Source: JAVXAG01 sp040307645 (lineage in GTDB: Bacteria > Bacillota > Clostridia > Peptostreptococcales > Anaerovoracaceae). From it: 8,343 bases of DNA. The stretch lies in contig JAWRJF010000067.1 of assembly GCA_040307645.1 (NCBI GenBank), positions 1 to 8,343 of the forward strand. Reading direction: 5' to 3'. The stretch's first letter is position 1. Each line of letters begins with the position of its first letter. Positions 5,291 through 8,343 of this stretch are shown here, piece by piece. The notes beneath the pieces were generated by a model. It was not told the DNA's origin. It saw only the letters and a list, made by a program, of their open reading frames with translations, and did no database searches. Made by a program: the position numbers and the translations under genes.

Positions 5291-7825
5291 ATGTTTTACA
5301 ACCAAAATCCAGACGATGTTCTTTCCCAGTTAAATTCTTCCCTTACAGGTCTTACTCCTGAACAGGTTAATATTAACAAGGAAAAATACGGAGAAAATAA
5401 ACTTTACGAAAAAAAGAAAAAAGGTATTCTTACAATATTCTTAGAGCAGTTTAAAGACTTACTAGTAGTAATACTTATAATAGCAGCTATTATTTCTATG
5501 GCTACAGGAAGTATCGAAAGTACCATAGTAATAATTACAGTTTTAATACTAAATGCTATTTTGGGAACAGTTCAATACGTAAAGGCCGAAAAATCCTTAG
5601 ACAGTTTAAAAAGCTTATCGGCCCCAGTCGCTAAAGTCATCAGAGACGGTAAAAAACTTGAGATTTTAGCATCAGAATTAGTAGTTGGAGACATAATCAG
5701 ACTAGATGCAGGCGACGTAGTACCTGGAGATGGCCGACTTATCGAGAGCCATTCTCTAAAAATCAACGAAAGTGCACTTACCGGAGAATCAGAAGGTGTC
5801 GAAAAGACAGTAGCTTCATTGACCGAAGAAAAAGTCGCTCTAGGAGACCAGTACAATATGGTATTCTCAAGTTCGCTGGTAACCTATGGCAGAGGATTAG
5901 CCGTTATCACCTCTGTTGGAGAAAAAACAGAGCTAGGCAAAATCGCAAACCTCATGTCAAACACTCAGGAGCGCAAAACTCCTTTGCAGGTAAGCATGGA
6001 CAACTTCAGCAAAAAGCTTTCTATGGCAATAATCGTCATTTGCTTAATCGTCCTCGGCCTTAATATTTACAGAGGTATGGCAATATTAGATTCCCTACTA
6101 TTCGCTGTTGCTCTTGCAGTTGCAGCTATCCCCGAGGCACTGTCCTCTATCATAACTATTTCTTTAGCCATAGGTACAAAGAAAATGGCTGATGAAAACG
6201 CTATAATAAAACAGCTTCGTGCCGTTGAAGGTCTTGGCTGCGTATCCATAATTTGTTCAGACAAAACAGGTACTCTCACCCAAAACAAAATGACCGTAGA
6301 AGATATTTTCTGTGATCCGGACAAAAAAGATGAATTGATGCGAGCTGCAATCCTATGTAACGATACTGCCGTTGCCGACGGTGTAAATACCGGCGACCCA
6401 ACAGAAACAGCTTTGGTAGACTACTACATGAAAAACAAAGACGATTATTCAGAGGTAATGGATTCTCTTCCACGTCTCTTCGAATTGCCTTTTGACTCTG
6501 ACAGAAAACTAATGAGTACAGTTCACAATATTGATGGTAAAAACTACCTTATCACAAAAGGCGCCCTTGATGTCATTTTGGACAGAATCATTAACATCTC
6601 TAAAGAAGATGAAGAGATGATAAGACAAAAAAACTTTGACTACTCTAATTCAGGCCTAAGAGTTTTGGCCTTTGCTAAAAAAGAATTAGGTGAGGCTTAC
6701 GAAATAAGCTTTGACGACGAAAATGAGTTCCAGCTTATCGGTCTTATTGCAATGATGGACCCTCCTAGGGAAGAATCGGCAGGAGCCGTTGCTGACTGCA
6801 TAGCCGCTGGCATCACACCAATTATGATAACCGGTGACCACAAAATAACAGCTTCTGCAATCGCACGAAAAATTGGTATCATCTCCGGCGATGAAAAAGC
6901 CATTACAGGTCCTGAGCTAGATGCAATGAGCGATGAAGAGTTAATGAAGGATCTAAAAAATATCAGGGTTTACGCTAGAGTTTCTCCTGATAACAAAATA
7001 AGAATTGTAAACGCATGGCAGTCCCTTGGCAAAATAGTTGCCATGACCGGAGACGGTGTAAATGATGCCCCTGCTCTTAAAAGCGCAGATATTGGAATAG
7101 CAATGGGCATAACTGGTACCGAAGTTGCAAAAGACTCAGCTTCCATGATACTAACCGACGACAACTTCGCTACTATTATAAAATCCGTACTAAATGGAAG
7201 AAATGTTTATGCAAATATAAAGAATGCAATAAAGTTCCTGCTTTCCGGTAATGCTGCCGGTATTTTAGTAGTGCTTTATGCAACCCTTGCCGCACTGCCA
7301 ACACCTTTCACAGCAGTACACCTTTTGTTTATAAATTTAATAACTGACAGTCTGCCAGCTTTAGCTTTAAGCATGGAGCCATCTAACCCTAACCTGATCA
7401 AAGATAAGCCTAGGGAAAGCGACGAATCCATACTTACAAAACCTGTTCTCCTTGAAATTATCCTTCAAGGTATTGCAATAGGTGCAGCTACTTTAGCAGC
7501 TTTCTATATCGGACTTGAAACTTCACCATATGTTGCAATGACCATGGCCTTCGCCACTCTTTGCATGTCAAGGCTATGGCACGGTTTCAACTCTAGAGGC
7601 AAAGAATCCATATTCCACCTTGGCCTCTTTAGCAACCTTTACACTGTAGGCGCTTTCCTTGTAGGTACAGCACTTTTGTTTATAATCCTACTTGCACCAT
7701 TCCTACAAAAAGCCTTTAGCATCGCAGTTTTGACCAGTACACAAATTGGCTGGATACTAGCTCTTGCTTTTGCACCTACTGTCGTAATCCAAATCGTAAA
7801 AGTAATATTCGATCTAAAAAAATAA
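5291..7825 (+). CDS. P2-type cation-transporting ATPase, probable Mn2+ exporter
   Basis: An 844-residue membrane pump of the SERCA/PMCA-like P2 class. An N-terminal cation-ATPase segment (1-45) is followed by helices M1-M2 (about 48-96), the actuator domain with TGES (164-167), M3-M4 (about 243-292) with the ion-site motif PEALS (281-285), the phosphorylation site DKTGT (Asp324), nucleotide-binding KGALD (Lys423), DPPR (490-493), TGDGVNDAP (586-594) and M5-M10 (about 645-840). Compared with SERCA, the site II residues are kept (Glu282, Asn682 and Asp686 for E309, N796 and D800), but the M5 site I glutamate E771 is Gly657, which suggests a single transported ion. NCBI-style naming would call it a calcium-transporting ATPase. 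The Mn2+ riboswitch upstream argues for Mn2+ export, as for L. lactis YoaB. AGGAGG lies 7 nt before the ATG. A GC-rich hairpin follows the stop. Confidence 0.93.
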   Translation: MFYNQNPDDVLSQLNSSLTGLTPEQVNINKEKYGENKLYEKKKKGILTIFLEQFKDLLVVILIIAAIISMATGSIESTIVIITVLILNAILGTVQYVKAEKSLDSLKSLSAPVAKVIRDGKKLEILASELVVGDIIRLDAGDVVPGDGRLIESHSLKINESALTGESEGVEKTVASLTEEKVALGDQYNMVFSSSLVTYGRGLAVITSVGEKTELGKIANLMSNTQERKTPLQVSMDNFSKKLSMAIIVICLIVLGLNIYRGMAILDSLLFAVALAVAAIPEALSSIITISLAIGTKKMADENAIIKQLRAVEGLGCVSIICSDKTGTLTQNKMTVEDIFCDPDKKDELMRAAILCNDTAVADGVNTGDPTETALVDYYMKNKDDYSEVMDSLPRLFELPFDSDRKLMSTVHNIDGKNYLITKGALDVILDRIINISKEDEEMIRQKNFDYSNSGLRVLAFAKKELGEAYEISFDDENEFQLIGLIAMMDPPREESAGAVADCIAAGITPIMITGDHKITASAIARKIGIISGDEKAITGPELDAMSDEELMKDLKNIRVYARVSPDNKIRIVNAWQSLGKIVAMTGDGVNDAPALKSADIGIAMGITGTEVAKDSASMILTDDNFATIIKSVLNGRNVYANIKNAIKFLLSGNAAGILVVLYATLAALPTPFTAVHLLFINLITDSLPALALSMEPSNPNLIKDKPRESDESILTKPVLLEIILQGIAIGAATLAAFYIGLETSPYVAMTMAFATLCMSRLWHGFNSRGKESIFHLGLFSNLYTVGAFLVGTALLFIILLAPFLQKAFSIAVLTSTQIGWILALAFAPTVVIQIVKVIFDLKK

Positions 7826-7838
7826 TACACACCATCAT

Positions 7839-7872
7839 AAACCCGGGGCCATCCAATACCAGCCCCGGGTTT
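7839..7872 (+). terminator. GC-rich terminator after the ATPase gene
   Basis: AAACCCGGGGC (7839-7849) and GCCCCGGGTTT (7862-7872) form a perfect 11-bp stem with a 12-nt loop, 13 nt after the ATPase stop codon. The U-tract is only three bases and pairs within the stem, so termination may be less efficient than the stem alone suggests. Its 3' half is also the first module of the repeat block that follows. Confidence 0.7.
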
Positions 7873-8057
7873 CTCGCCTCCTCAACTGCCCGAGGCCTTT
7901 ACCTCCTCAGCCCCGGGCGGGCTGCACTTGAGGCGGGCCGGATTCTGTAGCCCCGGCCGGATTCACTTGAGACCCGGTTTGCTCGCCTCCCCAACTGACC
8001 GAGGCCGGATTCTGTAGCCCCGGCCGAATTCACTTGAGACCCGGCCGGATTCTAGTG
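7847..8057. repeat. Modular GC-rich repeat block
   Basis: The block can be tiled end to end by three module types, most of which start with GG: A (27 bp, CTCGCCTC..CAACTG.CCGA), B (19-21 bp, ending GCCCC) and C (21 bp, containing CACTTGAG). The order is B-like 7847-7866, A 7867-7893, B-like 7894-7914, C-like 7915-7935, B 7936-7954, C 7955-7975, A 7976-8002, B 8003-8021, C 8022-8042, partial B 8043-8057. The B-C pair at 7936-7977 recurs at 8003-8044 with one mismatch in 42, a 67-bp period. GGCCGRATTC occurs five times (7936, 7955, 8003, 8022, 8043). The block is far richer in GC than its surroundings and shows no convincing coding frame. Its role is unknown. Confidence 0.85.
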
Positions 8058-8079
8058 ATTTATCACAGATGAGCAATTC

Positions 8080-8215
8080 GGTACAAATCTGGGATAAATT
8101 TTTATCCCAAACAGCCAAAAATCTATGAAAGTGTGATAAAATATGTAATAATATGACAATATTTACAATAAAATGGAAGAGAAAAGAAGATTTTTATCCC
8201 AGATTAAACTGTACC
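8080..8215. repeat. Imperfect inverted-repeat element, possibly MITE-like
   Basis: The left end reads GGTACA-AATCTGGGATAAA (8080-8098). The right end, read on the minus strand, is GGTACAGTTTAATCTGGGATAAA (8215-8193), identical except for four extra bases (GTTT). The ends bound about 136 bp of AT-rich sequence with no gene. The left arm also forms its own hairpin with TTTATCCC (8091-8098 with 8101-8108). This is the form of a small non-autonomous element or a large stem-loop; no transposase is present. I could not identify a clear target-site duplication. Confidence 0.6.
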
Positions 8216-8343
8216 CCATGTCAAGGACATTTTTAGTTTTGGGAATCCGTTTTTTAGGAGTGTCCCAAATTGGCTACCCTTTGTTTCAGACACCCTCAAA
8301 AATAGTCCCCATTTCCTTAGACAAACCTGCGTTAGGTACTCTT
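8216..8343. other. Repeat-like sequence at window edge, no convincing gene
   Basis: The segment has a short inverted repeat, AGGAGTGTC (8256-8264) with GACACCCT (8289-8296), and several GGGAC- or GTGTCC-like words. It resembles GGGACA-type interspersed repeats that I recall from Clostridia; that comparison is memory only. A plus-strand reading frame opens at ATG 8173 and runs 57 codons to the window end, but it has no ribosome binding site, begins inside the inverted-repeat element and shows no known motif. The opposite strand of the same frame is also open to the edge. Neither is called as a gene. Confidence 0.4.

Noticed and set aside
7847..8057. CRISPR array
   Set aside because: Modules are directly abutted with no unique spacers of constant length, and there are no cas genes in the window.
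8200..8240. End of an IS3-family insertion sequence (CTGTACCCCATGTCAAGGACA resemblance)
   Set aside because: The resemblance to IS150-type ends is loose and from memory, and no transposase sequence is present within the window.

Overview
The window is AT-rich bacterial DNA with strong AGGAGG-type ribosome binding sites, SigA-type promoters and a protein set (DUF1836, YlmH, a YcxB-like protein, a clostridial-type NAD-dependent GAPDH, a Mn2+ riboswitch before a P-type ATPase) that point to a low-GC Firmicute, most likely a member of the Clostridia. I cannot name the genus.

Layout. (1) 1-215: a tandem array of six GC-rich hairpin units of about 35-40 bp. Read on the minus strand, each unit is a hairpin followed by a U-tract, and the gene-proximal one is the terminator of the DUF1836 gene. 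(2) 220-723 (minus) is a DUF1836 protein. It is divergent from 853-2574 (plus), an AMP-forming acyl-CoA synthetase-like enzyme. The two promoters lie back to back and share a perfect 19-bp palindrome that contains both -35 boxes. (3) 4914-2555 (minus) is a closely spaced series: gap (GAPDH), a two-helix YcxB-like membrane protein, and ylmH. The ylmH 3' end overlaps the end of the acyl-CoA synthetase gene by 20 bp. The best terminator for the synthetase mRNA lies about 200 bp further on, inside ylmH. (4) 4928-5290: a divergent control region. It holds an extended -10 promoter for gap and, on the plus strand, a promoter, a yybP-ykoY (Mn2+) riboswitch and an overlapping intrinsic terminator. (5) 5291-7825 (plus): a P2-type cation-transporting ATPase, predicted to export Mn2+. 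(6) 7839-8057: a GC-rich terminator hairpin that runs into a modular GC-rich repeat block. (7) 8058-8343: AT-rich non-coding sequence with an imperfect inverted-repeat element and further repeat-like sequence up to the window edge.

How the parts relate. The best-supported circuit is the metal module: Mn2+ binding should stabilise riboswitch helix P1, which uses bases of the terminator's 5' arm, so the ATPase is made when Mn2+ is high. The DUF1836/acyl-CoA synthetase pair looks like a regulator and its divergent target, though this is inference. Both transcription units that face the window edges end in a GC-rich hairpin followed by an expanded repeat array. Those arrays, the shared palindrome and the terminator embedded in ylmH are the least ordinary things here. 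I found no CRISPR array, defence system, tRNA or rRNA, and no intact insertion sequence.
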